A stretch of 64,000 bases of DNA. Source: Deinococcus sp. Lineage in GTDB: Bacteria; Deinococcota; Deinococci; Deinococcales; Deinococcaceae. The DNA is taken from NCBI RefSeq assembly GCF_018260555.1, contig NZ_JAGLBB010000006.1:1-64000 (forward strand), written 5' to 3'. The notes below the pieces were generated by a model. That model saw only the letters and a list, made by a program, of their open reading frames with translations. It made no database searches and was not told where the DNA came from. Of the stretch, positions 19,261 through 31,403 are shown piece after piece (within the stretch, counting starts at the first letter, position 1; each line of letters opens with the position of its first letter). The position numbers were made by a program, and so were the translations under genes.

Positions 19261-20655
19261 TCATGCGCTCGCCTCGGCGCGCACGCTGGCGTCCGGGTCG
19301 GCGCGCAGGCGTTCGTGCAGGGTGGGGGAGAGGTCGGTGCGTCCAGCGAGTGCGAGGCGCACGCCGTCGTCCGGGTCGGCGGCCAGCGTGTCGTGCGTGC
19401 TGTCCGGGAGGTTCGGGTGGTGCGCGGCGGCGCGGCGCACCCCGGCGTTCGGGTCGCCGGCCAGCCGGGTCAGGATGTCCGCGTTGGTGGAGGGTGCGTA
19501 GGCGACGGCGCGGCGCACCTCGGGGTTCGGGTCGGCGGCCAGCCGGGACAGCAGGTCGCCGCTCAGGTCGGGCCGCACCGCGAGCACGGTCCGCACGTTC
19601 GGGTCCGGGTCGCCGATCAGGGCGTCCAGCACGGCCGGACCGAGGTGCTCGGCGCTGGCGACATGCAGGCGGATGTCCTGCTCGGGCGCGCGGGCCAGCG
19701 TCAGGACGGCCTCGTCGGGCAGGTCGTTGCGTTCCAGCACGGCGCGGCGCACCGTTTCGGTCTCGTCGGCGGCCAGTCGGATCAGCGTGGTGGGGGGCGT
19801 GTCGGGGCGGCGGGCCAGGGCGGCGCGCACGTCCGGGTCGGCGTCCAGTTCGGCGCGTTCCAGCCACGCGGCCGGGACCGTCCAGCCTTGCAGGGCGGCG
19901 GCGCGCACGGCGGCGTGCTCGTTGGTGGCCAGCCACTCGCGCACGCTGCGGGGCAGGTCCACGCGGCGGGCCAGGGTGGCCAGGACTTCCGGGTCGCCGT
20001 CCGTGCCGAGCGTCAGTGCGCAGTCCAGCGGCAGGTCCAGTCGGCGCGCCACGCCCGCCCGCACCAGTCCGTGCGAGTCACTGACCAGTTCGCGCAGCGC
20101 GTCGCCCGGCAGGTCAGGCCGGGCCGCGACGGCCTTGCGCACGTCGTAATCGTCATCGGCCGCCAGTTGCCGCACCAGCGGTTCCGGCAGGGTGTCACGC
20201 CGCGCGACGGCCTCGCGGATCTGCCATCCGGCGTCTGTGGCCAGCGCCGCCACGCGCGCCTCGCTGAGGTCCGGGCGGGCGGCCAGGGCCGTGCGCACCG
20301 CGTAATCTTCGTGCCGTAGGGCCGCGTCCAGCACCCAGGCGGGCGATCCCGGCGCGTTCAGGAGTGCGATCACGCTGTCCGCCGGGAATGAAGTCAGCAG
20401 GTTCGGGCGCGCCAGTCTCATCAGGGGCAGGCCGGGGTTCGACAGCACGTCCGCCGGGTAGGCCGCCGCCAGGGCCCCAAGAATCTCGGTGGGCGTGTTT
20501 GGGTGCCGCGCCACGAGTGCCCGCACCCGCGAATCCGGGTGTGCCGACAGGCCGGACAGCGTGTCAGCCGTGGCGCGCGGACTGGCGGCCGCCTCCAGCG
20601 CCCCCTCTACCCCCAGGATCGTCAGGGTGCGCGGATCAAGGTCGGAGAACGTCAT
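19261..20655 (-). CDS. Leucine-rich-repeat-variant (LRV) repeat protein
   Basis: This 464-residue protein is almost wholly made of about 16 helical repeats of 24-26 residues, consensus ADPDPxVRxAVAxRPDLPxxxLxxLA, from about residue 35 to the end. LRV repeats form a curved alpha/3-10-helix solenoid and normally bind proteins or nucleic acid; the partner is unknown. No cysteine is present, so the Fe-S cluster seen before the LRV array in Azotobacter is absent. I choose ATG 20655 over the ATG four codons upstream because a CATGAT -10 box (20668-20663) overlaps that codon and sits 8 bases before 20655. No enzyme domain is attached. Confidence 0.8.
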   Translation of the reverse strand: MTFSDLDPRTLTILGVEGALEAAASPRATADTLSGLSAHPDSRVRALVARHPNTPTEILGALAAAYPADVLSNPGLPLMRLARPNLLTSFPADSVIALLNAPGSPAWVLDAALRHEDYAVRTALAARPDLSEARVAALATDAGWQIREAVARRDTLPEPLVRQLAADDDYDVRKAVAARPDLPGDALRELVSDSHGLVRAGVARRLDLPLDCALTLGTDGDPEVLATLARRVDLPRSVREWLATNEHAAVRAAALQGWTVPAAWLERAELDADPDVRAALARRPDTPPTTLIRLAADETETVRRAVLERNDLPDEAVLTLARAPEQDIRLHVASAEHLGPAVLDALIGDPDPNVRTVLAVRPDLSGDLLSRLAADPNPEVRRAVAYAPSTNADILTRLAGDPNAGVRRAAAHHPNLPDSTHDTLAADPDDGVRLALAGRTDLSPTLHERLRADPDASVRAEASA

Positions 20656-20804
20656 GCGCCCGATCATGCCACGCGGGCAAGCAGGACGGTGTGGGCACAG
20701 TGTGTGGGCCGTGGGTCCGGTGGCCCAGGCCGAGCGTGCCGGTCACGGTCAGCGGCGCGGCGTGTGCGGTTTGCGCTTCGGGGCGCCCGGGAGGCTGGTG
20801 GCGT

Positions 20805-21944
20805 TCACCCGTGTTCCTCCAGTCGCAGGACGTCCCCGAACGGGAATCCCTCGTCTTCCAGGCCGCCGGGCGGCACCACCCACAGCGTGGGCACGCGCGG
20901 CGCCTGTTCAGGGAAGTCGCCGTACCCGTCGGTCATGTAGATCAGGACGTCGGGTTCGTGCGCGTCCAGCAACGCGAAGATCGGGCGGAAGTCCGTGCCG
21001 CCACCCCCCTGCGGGGGCGGGATCTCGCCGCCGGGTGACAGGTCGTGCGGACCGTACGCCTCAGTGTCTGCGTAGTACAGCGTGGCCCGCACATGCGGGT
21101 ACGCGCCCAGCACGCCCTGCACTTCGCCCACCAGCGCGCGCACCGCGTCGTCATCCACGCTGCCGGAGGTGTCCACGGCGATCAGGGCGTTCAGGGACTC
21201 GTCGTCCAGCGCTTCCAGGTACAGGCCTCGCCCCACGAAACGCCGGTCGAAGCCGCCGAAATCGACGGGCGTGCGCGCCAGGAACCGCCACAGCTGCGCG
21301 CGCCAGTCCAGCCGTGCGGGCGCCAGCCGCATCAGTTCGCGGTGCATGCCCAGCGGGTCGTCGCCCTTCCCGCCGCTCATGGCGTCCACGCTGCGGGCCT
21401 GCGCCAGGGCCTGCTGCCACTGCCGGGCCACGTTCGGTGAGGGTGCCGCCTTCCTGGGTGGAGCGTCGCCGGGCGGGCCGTCGAGCAGGTCGTCGCCGTC
21501 CTCGCCGTCCCCGTCGGGCTCGCCGTCCAGCGCCGTGTACACCTCCTCGACGCTCAGTTTCTCCAGGTGCTCGTCCCGCGCGGCCCCGGCGGAACTGGGC
21601 GGCGTGGGCAGCCCGGCGGCCGTGACCATGCCGTTCACGATCAGGTCCGCCGAACGGTTCCAGCGTTTCTTCTCGCGCGGCCCGCGCCGCTGCACGTGCG
21701 ACAGCGCCGCGTGCAGCACCTCGTGCAGCAGCAGTCCGTCCAGCACATCTGGTGCCAGTCCAGCTGCAACTTCCGGGTTCACGTACACCCGTTCCCCGTC
21801 CGTTCCGGCTGCCGCGACCTCCCGTGAGGGCACGAACTCCGCATGAAGCAGCAGCGTCGCGAAGAACGCCGACTTACCCCGCAGCCGCAACCGCGAGCCC
21901 GAGATCAGACGCTGGAACTCCGGGGTGACGGGAACCGGGGTCAT
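20805..21944 (-). CDS. VWA-like metallopeptidase-domain protein (DUF2201 type)
   Basis: The N-terminal part is a putative metallopeptidase domain with HEVLH in LLLHEVLHAALSH (about residues 75-87). An acidic linker (DGEPDGDGEDGDD) follows, then a von Willebrand A-like domain with a MIDAS motif DTSGS near 265. The pair of this protein with a MoxR AAA+ ATPase just upstream is a common module in which the ATPase remodels a target held by the VWA protein. I start it at ATG 21944 behind GGGAG, giving 379 residues; a longer frame runs into a GGTTGATGG-type repeat. The target is unknown. Confidence 0.85.
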   Translation of the reverse strand: MTPVPVTPEFQRLISGSRLRLRGKSAFFATLLLHAEFVPSREVAAAGTDGERVYVNPEVAAGLAPDVLDGLLLHEVLHAALSHVQRRGPREKKRWNRSADLIVNGMVTAAGLPTPPSSAGAARDEHLEKLSVEEVYTALDGEPDGDGEDGDDLLDGPPGDAPPRKAAPSPNVARQWQQALAQARSVDAMSGGKGDDPLGMHRELMRLAPARLDWRAQLWRFLARTPVDFGGFDRRFVGRGLYLEALDDESLNALIAVDTSGSVDDDAVRALVGEVQGVLGAYPHVRATLYYADTEAYGPHDLSPGGEIPPPQGGGGTDFRPIFALLDAHEPDVLIYMTDGYGDFPEQAPRVPTLWVVPPGGLEDEGFPFGDVLRLEEHG

Positions 21945-21956
21945 GGCGCTCCCGGT

Positions 21957-22026
21957 GTTGAAAGTTGAAGGTTGATGGTTGACAGAGAACCGCCGTTTCC
22001 ATCCACTTTCAACCATCGACCATCAG
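21957..22026. repeat. GGTTGATGG-type inverted element, copy 1
   Basis: A left arm with TTGAAGGTTGATGGTTGA and a right arm with TTTCAACCATCGACCATCA form an imperfect inverted repeat in the moxR-VWA gap. A second copy is at 50750-50812, at the 3' end of metH. Confidence 0.7.
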
Positions 22027-22032
22027 CCCCCA

Positions 22033-23058
22033 TCACATCCCCTCCGTGAGCTCCAGCGTCCCCTGCACCAGCGTGGCGAGGCGTTCGTCGCGGCTGATCA
22101 GGTCGGCCAGGTCGGCCAGTTGCCCGATGGCCTGGAATTTACTGACCAGGGTGGCCACGTACAGTTGCAGCCACTCGGGTCCGGCGTGGTCGGCCAGCCA
22201 CGTGAAGGCGTGGTGGGCCTGGTCGGCGCTCTGCGCGCGGGCGGCCAGGCCCACCACGGCGGCGTAGCGGACGCTGGGTTCGTCCGGCAGGCGCAGGCCA
22301 GCGCCGCGTCCCTCCAGAACGGTCCCGAGGTCCGGAAGCTGCTCGTACAGGCGCACGAAGGCGCTGAATTCCGCTCCGGCGGCGTCCCCGATGGCGGGCG
22401 TGGCGTCCAGTCCGGCGCGGTGCAGGCGGGCGGCCATCTCCCAGGCGCGCGGGCTGGGCCACGCGGGTTGCTGCGGGTCCAGGCGCCACAGCAGTTCGGG
22501 CCGGAAGGTCAGGAACGCGATGACGTGCTCGTGCAGGCCGCGCGCCAGGGCGTAGGCGCGCCACGAGTCGAAGTCCGGGCGGACCGTCAGGTGCAAGAAG
22601 CGGTTGGCGAGCGGGGCGGGCATGTCGAACACGCTGGCGCGGTCCTCCTTGCGGTTCCCGGCGGCCCACACGAACCACCCGTCGGGCAGCACGTAACTGC
22701 CGACCCGGCGGTCGAGGATCAGCTGCTGCGCCATGCCCTGCATGGTGGGGGGGGCCATGTTCACCTCGTCGAGGAACAGCACGCCGTGCCCGCCGCGCGG
22801 CAGGAATTCCGGCGGGTACCAGCGGGACACGCCGCCGCCCTGCCCGTCGGCTTCCGGGACGGGCAGGCCGCGCAGGTCGGTGGGGGCCAGCTGCGAGAGT
22901 CGGACGTCCACGAAGTCCAGGCCGTGCCGGGCCGCGACCTGCGCCACGACGCTGCTTTTGCCGACGCCGGGGGGGCCCCAGATCATGGTCGAGAGTTTCA
23001 GGTCGCCGCTCACGAGGGCGCTGAGGTACGTCTGAAGTTCGTTCGCAGTGAGGCTCAC
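22033..23058 (-). CDS. MoxR-family AAA+ ATPase
   Basis: A 341-residue ATPase with Walker A GPPGVGKSS (about 28-36), Walker B VLFLDEVNMAPP (about 92-103), and sensor-1 region VWAAGNRKED. MoxR proteins act as chaperones for assembling or activating partner proteins, usually through a VWA-domain partner, here the next gene downstream (89 bases). The GTG start at 23058 lies 7 bases after a TAGCGT box, so the mRNA is probably leaderless. The two genes form a simple operon with a repeat element in the gap. Confidence 0.9.
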   Translation of the reverse strand: MSLTANELQTYLSALVSGDLKLSTMIWGPPGVGKSSVVAQVAARHGLDFVDVRLSQLAPTDLRGLPVPEADGQGGGVSRWYPPEFLPRGGHGVLFLDEVNMAPPTMQGMAQQLILDRRVGSYVLPDGWFVWAAGNRKEDRASVFDMPAPLANRFLHLTVRPDFDSWRAYALARGLHEHVIAFLTFRPELLWRLDPQQPAWPSPRAWEMAARLHRAGLDATPAIGDAAGAEFSAFVRLYEQLPDLGTVLEGRGAGLRLPDEPSVRYAAVVGLAARAQSADQAHHAFTWLADHAGPEWLQLYVATLVSKFQAIGQLADLADLISRDERLATLVQGTLELTEGM

Positions 23059-23146
23059 GGGTTCACGCTACCGCACCGGGCCGCCCGGAACGGTGCGGGC
23101 GGTACCGGAAGGGCCTTGACGCTTCGGGGTGGGGTCGGTCTGGTGG

Positions 23147-23333
23147 GCTGAAACGGACTGCCGCTTCATCACACCACAGTCGGGAAGACACAGCCTGTGG
23201 CTCCATACCGCGAAGGGGCGTCCGTTGTTCCCAGTCGCATCTGTTCCCAGTTGCAACTGTTCCTACTCGCAACTGTTTCTACTCGCGTCTGTTCGGATGG
23301 ATTCGGTGCAGTTCCGAATCAATCGGAAGCCAT
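23147..23333. repeat. Mosaic element copy with internal 16-bp tandem array
   Basis: It starts AACGGACTGCCGCTTCATCA, contains GCCTGTGGCTCCATACCGCG, and ends in the hairpin TTCGG...CCGAATCAATCGGA. Inside, at 23227-23290, four 16-bp units of the form GTTCC(C/T)A(G/C)TCGCA(A/T)CT repeat head to tail, an expansion not seen in the other copies. Confidence 0.8.
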
Positions 23334-23447
23334 GAGAGGTTATGGTGGGGGTGATTCCCTGATGCCCGGCATCCCCTATACTTTCCCCATACTTTGACTC
23401 GGTACAAGTTTCCGCCCGTCTCGTTTCCTGCCTAAAGGAGTTGCCCC

Positions 23448-26681
<3,234 letters not shown>

Positions 26682-26692
26682 CCGCAGCTGTT

Positions 26693-26877
26693 ACGGACGG
26701 CTCCGGGAAGGGCGTCGGTGGAATGGAGCGGCCGTCCGTATGAGCCCCATTCCATCCGCCCGGACCCTGAGAACTGCGCCGCCCAGCCGGGGGGAGCAAC
26801 GCGGGTTCCGGGTGTGAAGTGATCAACCCAGCGCAGTACTGGGGTGTGAACGAACCAGACGCCAGTCCGTCTGAACA
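26693..26877. repeat. Strongly decayed mosaic element in the Fe-S oxidoreductase/degV gap
   Basis: TTACGGACGG, TCCGTATGAG, GGGGGGAGCAACGCGGGTTCC and GACGCCAGTCCGTCTGA match the ends and body-2 landmarks of the family in order, with most of the sequence diverged. The 331-base gap otherwise holds a terminator and a leaderless promoter. Confidence 0.5.
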
Positions 26878-26878
26878 G

Positions 26879-26921
26879 GAGAAAGGCGCGCCGGAACACC
26901 ATGTTCCAGCGCGCCTTTCTC
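26879..26921. terminator. Strong hairpin terminator after the Fe-S oxidoreductase
   Basis: GAGAAAGGCGCGC and GCGCGCCTTTCTC form a 13-bp stem extended by GGAACA/TGTTCC around a short loop. It lies 197 bases past the stop, and the T-rich side in the stem allows two-way termination. Confidence 0.75.
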
Positions 26922-27000
26922 AGGTGTGGTTCGTGCCGGGTGGGGGTACGTGATGGGAGCAAGCAGGGTGGATACCCGGCAAAATGAATGTGTGTCAGGC

Positions 27001-27006
27001 TAGTAT
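27001..27006 (+). promoter_or_regulatory. -10 box of leaderless degV
   Basis: TAGTAT ends 7 bases before the ATG at 27013; no ribosome site lies between. Confidence 0.6.
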
Positions 27007-27012
27007 CAGGGA

Positions 27013-27858
27013 ATGACCATTGCAATCGTCACGGATTCAACGAGTGACCTGAACGCCAGCCTGTGCGCGCAGGTGGGTGTGACCAGCGTGCCGCTGTACG
27101 TGCTGTTCGACGGCAAGATGCACAAAGACGGCCTTGAGATCACGCCCAGCGACCTGTTCGCGGGCCTGAAGGCGGGGAAGAAAACGCCTTCGACCTCGCA
27201 GCCCAGCCCGGCCGAGTTCGCGGCGGCGTACACCGAGGCGTTGAAGACGGCCGATGAGGTGCTGAGCATTCACATCAGCGGGCAGATGTCCGGCACGGTC
27301 GGCAGCGCCCGGCTGGCCGCGCAGGAGTTCGGTGGGAAGGTCACGGTGCTCGACAGCCGCTCGGTCACCATGGGCCTGGGCCTGCGCGCGCTGCGGGCCG
27401 CTGAACTGGTCAGGCAGGGCCTGAGCATGGCGCAGATCGTGGAGAAACTGGAGGCGCTCCAGAAGGTCGCGGATATTCGCTTCACGGTGGACACCCTGGA
27501 TTTCCTGCGCATCAACGGCCGCATCGGGGGCGCTCAGGCGCTGCTGGCGAGCCTGCTGAACATCAAGCCGATCCTGGTCGTCAGGGACGGCCGCGTCGAG
27601 CCCGGCGGCCGCGTACGCGGGCATAAGAAGGCCATGGCGGACATCGTGGATCACGTGAAGCGGTACGCCGCGCAGCACGGTGGGGCGCGCGTGGCGATCC
27701 TGTGCACCCCCGGAGGCGAAGAGTTCGTCAAAGAGGTCCGCGCGGGCCTGAGCGGCGTGTCCTTCGAGGACATGGGCGATCATCAGATCGGCGCTGTGGT
27801 CGCCACGCACACCGGCCCTGGCACGGTGGGTGTCACCATGGAACCCCTAGACGCCTGA
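27013..27858 (+). CDS. DegV family fatty-acid-binding protein
   Basis: DegV/FakB proteins hold a fatty acid for phosphorylation by FakA, feeding exogenous or recycled fatty acids to phospholipid synthesis. The 281-residue length is normal. The N-terminal VTDSTSDLN motif (about 6-14), the TSQPSPAEF region (about 61-69) that caps the ligand pocket, and [14 protein letters not shown] (about 89-102) are family signatures. The gene is leaderless. A beta-lactamase-like lipoprotein gene starts two bases after its stop, so they are cotranscribed. No FakA kinase is in the window. Confidence 0.92.
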   Translation: MTIAIVTDSTSDLNASLCAQVGVTSVPLYVLFDGKMHKDGLEITPSDLFAGLKAGKKTPSTSQPSPAEFAAAYTEALKTADEVLSIHISGQMSGTVGSARLAAQEFGGKVTVLDSRSVTMGLGLRALRAAELVRQGLSMAQIVEKLEALQKVADIRFTVDTLDFLRINGRIGGAQALLASLLNIKPILVVRDGRVEPGGRVRGHKKAMADIVDHVKRYAAQHGGARVAILCTPGGEEFVKEVRAGLSGVSFEDMGDHQIGAVVATHTGPGTVGVTMEPLDA

Positions 27859-27860
27859 CG

Positions 27861-29099
27861 GTGCGCCGCTTCAGTCTTGTCCTGAACTGGCTGGCGCCGC
27901 TGTTCCTGGCGGGGTTGCTGACTGCCTGCCAGCACGGGGCCACCCAGCCCAGAGCTACTCAGTCCAGAGCTACCCAGACCAGAGCTACCCAGACCCCAAC
28001 TGCCCAGGCCCCGGGCACCCCGTCCGGCGACGTGACCTCGCGGCGGCGCGAGGTGAAGCCCCCGCAGGCGCAGGTCCTGCCCGATCTCGCGGCGCGCGGC
28101 GCTGATGGCTGCCTGCTGGGCGCCCCGCCCGTCCCGAAGGCTCCGCCGCCGCCCCTGCCGCTGACGGGCACGCTGGGCCTGTGGGTGGCCGAGGTGGACC
28201 CCGCCACCCTGCACCCCCTGCGGGCCGTGGCGACCAATCCGGACTCTGCGTTTCCGCTGGCCAGTACCTACAAGCAGGCGGTCCTCTGGGCCGTGCTGCG
28301 GGCCGTGGACGCCGGAACGCTGAACCCGTCCGAGCGCTTTGACGTGACGCGCGACAACCAGAGCCTCGGTAGTTACCCCTTCGACGGCTCCAACGTGGGC
28401 ACGCTGGCCGAACGCATGATCCGCAACAGTGATAACACCGCCACCGACATCCTGCACCGGCGCGTGGGCCTACCGGCCGTGCAGAGCGTCGCGGATGAGC
28501 TGGGGCTGTGCCGCACGCGCCTGATCATGCCCACCCGCGACTGGTGGGTCATGCAGGCCGGACTGTCCCGCACGTTCAACGGCACGGGACGCTGGGCCGC
28601 CGCGACCGGAAGCGCCCGTGAGCGGCTGGCGCTCCTGATCGACGCGGACGCCCGTGCGTACCGGGCCGACTACCTGCAACGCCGCCTCGACGAGTACTTT
28701 GACCGACGGTACGACCCCGCGCTGGATCTGATCACCCATAACGTCAGCACCCCGTATGAGTTCGGGACGCTGATCGCCTCCGAGTTCCTGCGCAGCGGCC
28801 TGTCGCCCCGGGCGCAGCGGTGGCAGCGCACGGTCATGGCGCTCGGGTACGGAAAGTCGGCGCTGAAGCTCGCGCACCGGAGCGGGGCGGCGTACTTCGG
28901 CGGGAAGGGCGGGAACGGCTGGCGACTCCTGACGTACAGCGGGTACGTGGAAACCACCGACGGGCGGCATCTGGTGTACGCCTTCATGCAGCGCAACGCC
29001 GCGCAGACGTACACCATGCCGAACACCCGCCGCGCCTTCGCGTGGATCAACGCGGGCATTCAGGCGGTGCTGGACGCCCCTGAGACGGATTCCGATTGA
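27861..29099 (+). CDS. Class A beta-lactamase-like serine hydrolase, lipoprotein
   Basis: The chosen GTG start (27861) gives 412 residues with a lipoprotein signal: a hydrophobic stretch ending LAGLLTAC, with the lipobox Cys near residue 22. An in-frame open stretch runs further upstream inside degV but would lose the signal. After a Thr/Gln/Ala-rich linker coded by 15-bp tandem units, the hydrolase domain shows the SxxK motif in [11 protein letters not shown] in [10 protein letters not shown], and KGG in FGGKGGNG in place of KTG. So it is a class A beta-lactamase or D,D-peptidase-like fold; true antibiotic hydrolysis is unproven. Its last codons and TGA lie inside a mosaic palindromic element. 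Confidence 0.82.
   Translation: MRRFSLVLNWLAPLFLAGLLTACQHGATQPRATQSRATQTRATQTPTAQAPGTPSGDVTSRRREVKPPQAQVLPDLAARGADGCLLGAPPVPKAPPPPLPLTGTLGLWVAEVDPATLHPLRAVATNPDSAFPLASTYKQAVLWAVLRAVDAGTLNPSERFDVTRDNQSLGSYPFDGSNVGTLAERMIRNSDNTATDILHRRVGLPAVQSVADELGLCRTRLIMPTRDWWVMQAGLSRTFNGTGRWAAATGSARERLALLIDADARAYRADYLQRRLDEYFDRRYDPALDLITHNVSTPYEFGTLIASEFLRSGLSPRAQRWQRTVMALGYGKSALKLAHRSGAAYFGGKGGNGWRLLTYSGYVETTDGRHLVYAFMQRNAAQTYTMPNTRRAFAWINAGIQAVLDAPETDSD
27945..27991. repeat. 15-bp tandem repeat coding for the lipoprotein linker
   Basis: About three in-frame units close to CAGAGCTACCCAGAC encode the repeated ATQxR linker just after the lipobox of the serine hydrolase. Copy number could vary between strains. 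Confidence 0.7.
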
Positions 29100-29185
29100 T
29101 TCGGCGCAGTTCTGAATCAATCGGAGCGGATGCGAGTGGGAACAGCATACGCCCCTTCGCGGTATGGAGCGGCAGTCCGTATGAA
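29084..29185. repeat. Mosaic palindromic element at the 3' end of the lipoprotein gene
   Basis: It contains ACGGATTCCGATTGATTCGG, a stem partner CTGAATCAATCGGA, GCGAGTGGGAACAGCATACG and the end GGCAGTCCGTATGA. The gene's TGA is in the first stem arm. It sits between convergent genes and can terminate both. Confidence 0.8.
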
Positions 29186-29266
29186 TTGCCAGCGGGAGCC
29201 AGCGCCGCCCCCTGAGCTGCGCAGAAACTGCCGGGTCAGGGGGCGGCGGGACTGGATGCGCTGCGC

Positions 29267-30286
29267 TTACGCCCCGGCACTCCGTTCGGTGTCCAGGCGG
29301 GCCAGTTCGGCCGTGATGGCGGCGTTCAGGCGCTCCAGAACCTCCGCGAAGGGCGCGGCCACGCTGGCCCCGGCGGCCGGGACGTGGCCGCCGCCGCCCA
29401 GGGCCACCGCGACGTTCTGCGCGCTGAATCCGGCCCGCGACCGCATGGAGAGCTTCACGTGATCCCCGTAATCCTTGACCATCACGGCCAGGAGGGTGCC
29501 CTCGGCGCTGCGCAGCAGGCCCACGTAGGATTCCACGTCCTCCCAGGCGGCCCCGGCGCGGTCCAGCATCGCCTGATCCACGCGGGCCAGCACGACCCGT
29601 CCCGCGTGCAGGAACTGCATGGTGCCCAGCACCTCGCGCAGCAGGTGGTAGTAGGTGGGCGGATTCTGACCCAGCTGATCGTTGAGCCAGCCCAGCCTCG
29701 CCCCGTGGGCGCGCAGCCGCGCGGCGACCGAGAACGTTCCGGGGGTCACGCTGTCGAAGCGGAAGCTGCCCGTGTCGGTGTTCAGGCCCAGCATCAGTGG
29801 GGTGGCCAGCGCCTCGGTCCAGGTGACGCCCAGCTCGTCCAGCAGGTCGGTGATCATCAGGGCCGTGGCGGGCCGCGAGGGGTCCACCAGTAGCGCGGTG
29901 GCGCGCCGGGCGTTCGTGCCGTGATGGTCAATATTGACGACCGGTCCCGCGTACCCGGTCAGGTCCAGCCCGGCCACGCGGGACGGGTCGTTGTTGTCCA
30001 CGTCCAGCACCACGACGAGCGCGCCTTGTGGAACGGCAGGCAGCGGCTCACTCAGCTCGGCGGGTTCCGGCAGGAACTTCAGGTAACGCGGGACGGTCAT
30101 GGGCGCGGTCACGTCGCGGCCCAGGCTGCGCAGCGCCCGCGTGAGGCCCAGCACGCTGCCCAGGGCGTCGCCGTCCGGGTTCTCGTGCGAGAGGATCACG
30201 AACGGGCCGGTGTGGTCCAGCAGCGTGCGGGCGACCCGTGTCAGGTCGGCGTGGTACTCGGGGCTGGCGGTGTTCTGCGCGGTCAT
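29267..30286 (-). CDS. nrnA: DHH/DHHA1 phosphoesterase, NrnA type
   Basis: NrnA degrades nano-RNA and dephosphorylates pAp in the cytoplasm. The 339-residue protein has DHH-domain motifs SHENPDGDALGS (about 33-44), DVDNND (about 94-99) and NIDHHGTN (about 118-125), plus the C-terminal DHHA1 substrate motif GGGGHVPAAGAS (about 297-308). The TACAGT box 9 bases before the ATG suggests a very short or absent leader. In Deinococcus NrnA-type and RecJ-type DHH enzymes coexist; the length and single DHH-DHHA1 layout here exclude RecJ. Confidence 0.9.
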   Translation of the reverse strand: MTAQNTASPEYHADLTRVARTLLDHTGPFVILSHENPDGDALGSVLGLTRALRSLGRDVTAPMTVPRYLKFLPEPAELSEPLPAVPQGALVVVLDVDNNDPSRVAGLDLTGYAGPVVNIDHHGTNARRATALLVDPSRPATALMITDLLDELGVTWTEALATPLMLGLNTDTGSFRFDSVTPGTFSVAARLRAHGARLGWLNDQLGQNPPTYYHLLREVLGTMQFLHAGRVVLARVDQAMLDRAGAAWEDVESYVGLLRSAEGTLLAVMVKDYGDHVKLSMRSRAGFSAQNVAVALGGGGHVPAAGASVAAPFAEVLERLNAAITAELARLDTERSAGA

Positions 30287-30320
30287 CGCCGCTCACTGTA
30301 TCCTGCCGCTCCGGGAGGGC

Positions 30321-30459
30321 CGCGTCAGGCGGTCAGCTCCGGACGGTCAGCTCCGGGCGGTCAGCTCTGGGCGGTCAGCTCTGGGAGGGCAGCGCCGCCC
30401 CCGCAGGTTGATCCCCACCGCCGACCCCCCCCCAGATCCGAGCTGACAGCCTGACGCGG
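30321..30459. repeat. Inverted repeat enclosing a 14-bp tandem array
   Basis: Arms near 30321-30343 (CGCGTCAGGCGGTCAGCTC) and 30437-30459 (GAGCTGACAGCCTGACGCG) are inverted copies with one mismatch. Just inside the left arm four 14-bp units of GGTCAGCTC(C/T)GGG(A/C) run from 30331 to 30386. The right arm ends about 8 bases before the -10 box of the next gene. Confidence 0.8.
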
Positions 30460-30478
30460 GCACAGTATGCTGCGGCGC

Positions 30479-31192
30479 GTGCCCCGCCGTCTGAATCTGG
30501 CCGCCCTGACCAACGAGGAGCTTCAACTCCTGGTGGGGGAGGACCGCGCCGTGGGGCTGCTGGCCGACATCAGCCGCGCCCGCATGGAGGGCCGCGCCGT
30601 ACCCGGCCCCGAGGTGCACGACACCCTGACCTTCGAACCCCTGGAGGAACGCGCCTGGGGCAGCACGCCCGAGCAGTCGCGCGCACTGGGTACCATGCAC
30701 GCGGCGCTGCTGGCCCTGAACGCCGAATTCCATGGAACGTTCTACCTGCCGGCCATCAGTGAGGTCCGGCACCTGCGCGCCTACACCCTGGAACCCGACA
30801 CGACCGCCGCGCTGCGCTGGAGTGAAACGCCGGAATCCGCCCGCACGGGCCGCGCGTACCTGCAACTCCTGACCTGGCTGCGGGACCGCGCCAGCGGCGT
30901 GGCCTGCGTCCTGACAACCTCATCGCCCACCCTGCCGTCGCCTGCCCTCAGTGAAGAACTGGACCAGCATCACCACCCGGACTCCAGTCCCGCCGAACTG
31001 CTGGCCCTGCACCGCGCCTCCGTCCTGCGGCACGGGCGCGGGCAGAAGCTAGGCGCAGAGGCCGACTGGGCGCGTCCCTGGCAGGCGTCGCACGCGCTGA
31101 ATCTGAGCGCCTGGGTGCGGCGCGGCCTGCTGATCGACGACCCCGCCCAGCCCACCACCGACGGCGCACACAGAGCCCGTGCCGGAACCTGA
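30479..31192 (+). CDS. Hypothetical protein, 237 residues
   Basis: I do not recognise it. It is soluble, with a central helical stretch and a His/Pro-rich loop (EELDQHHHPDSSPAELLALHR) near 160-180, and no clear enzyme motif. The upstream ATG at 30467 overlaps the TATGCT -10 box, so I prefer GTG 30479, 8 bases after it, giving MPRRLNLAALTNEELQLL as the start. The residues NAEFHGTFYLPAISEVRHL are the most conserved-looking block. It is monocistronic. A lineage-specific regulator or binding protein is possible, but this is a guess. Confidence 0.65.
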   Translation: MPRRLNLAALTNEELQLLVGEDRAVGLLADISRARMEGRAVPGPEVHDTLTFEPLEERAWGSTPEQSRALGTMHAALLALNAEFHGTFYLPAISEVRHLRAYTLEPDTTAALRWSETPESARTGRAYLQLLTWLRDRASGVACVLTTSSPTLPSPALSEELDQHHHPDSSPAELLALHRASVLRHGRGQKLGAEADWARPWQASHALNLSAWVRRGLLIDDPAQPTTDGAHRARAGT

Positions 31193-31195
31193 GCG

Positions 31196-31347
31196 CCCGT
31201 CCGTTCGATACAGACGGCACTCCACTCCGCCACAGGCGGGAAAGCCTCCGCCTGCGGTTCCATACCGCGAAGGGGCGTCTATTGTTCCTGACCGCATCTG
31301 CTTTATTTGATGCGGCATTGTGCCGACTCAACAGCAGTCCGTCTAAG
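31196..31347. repeat. Mosaic element copy after the 237-residue protein gene
   Basis: ACAGACGGCACTCCACTCCGCC, GCCTGCGGTTCCATACCGCG, GAAGGGGCGTCTATTGTTCC and CAGTCCGTCTAAG follow the family order in reverse orientation. The usual GATTGATTC hairpin is replaced by a different AT-rich stem GCATCTGC...TGATGCGG. Confidence 0.65.
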
Positions 31348-31390
31348 TCCAGGTCTGAACAAAGGGGGCATACGCGCCGTTCCAGTGCGG

Positions 31391-31396
31391 CACAAT
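31391..31396 (+). promoter_or_regulatory. -10 box of leaderless HAD gene
   Basis: CACAAT ends 8 bases before the ATG at 31404; no ribosome site. Confidence 0.45.
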
Positions 31397-31403
31397 CGGT
31401 ACC

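Noticed and set aside
23227..23290. Possible CRISPR-like array
   Set aside because: The units are contiguous 16-mers without spacers, inside an intergenic repeat; no cas genes are present.
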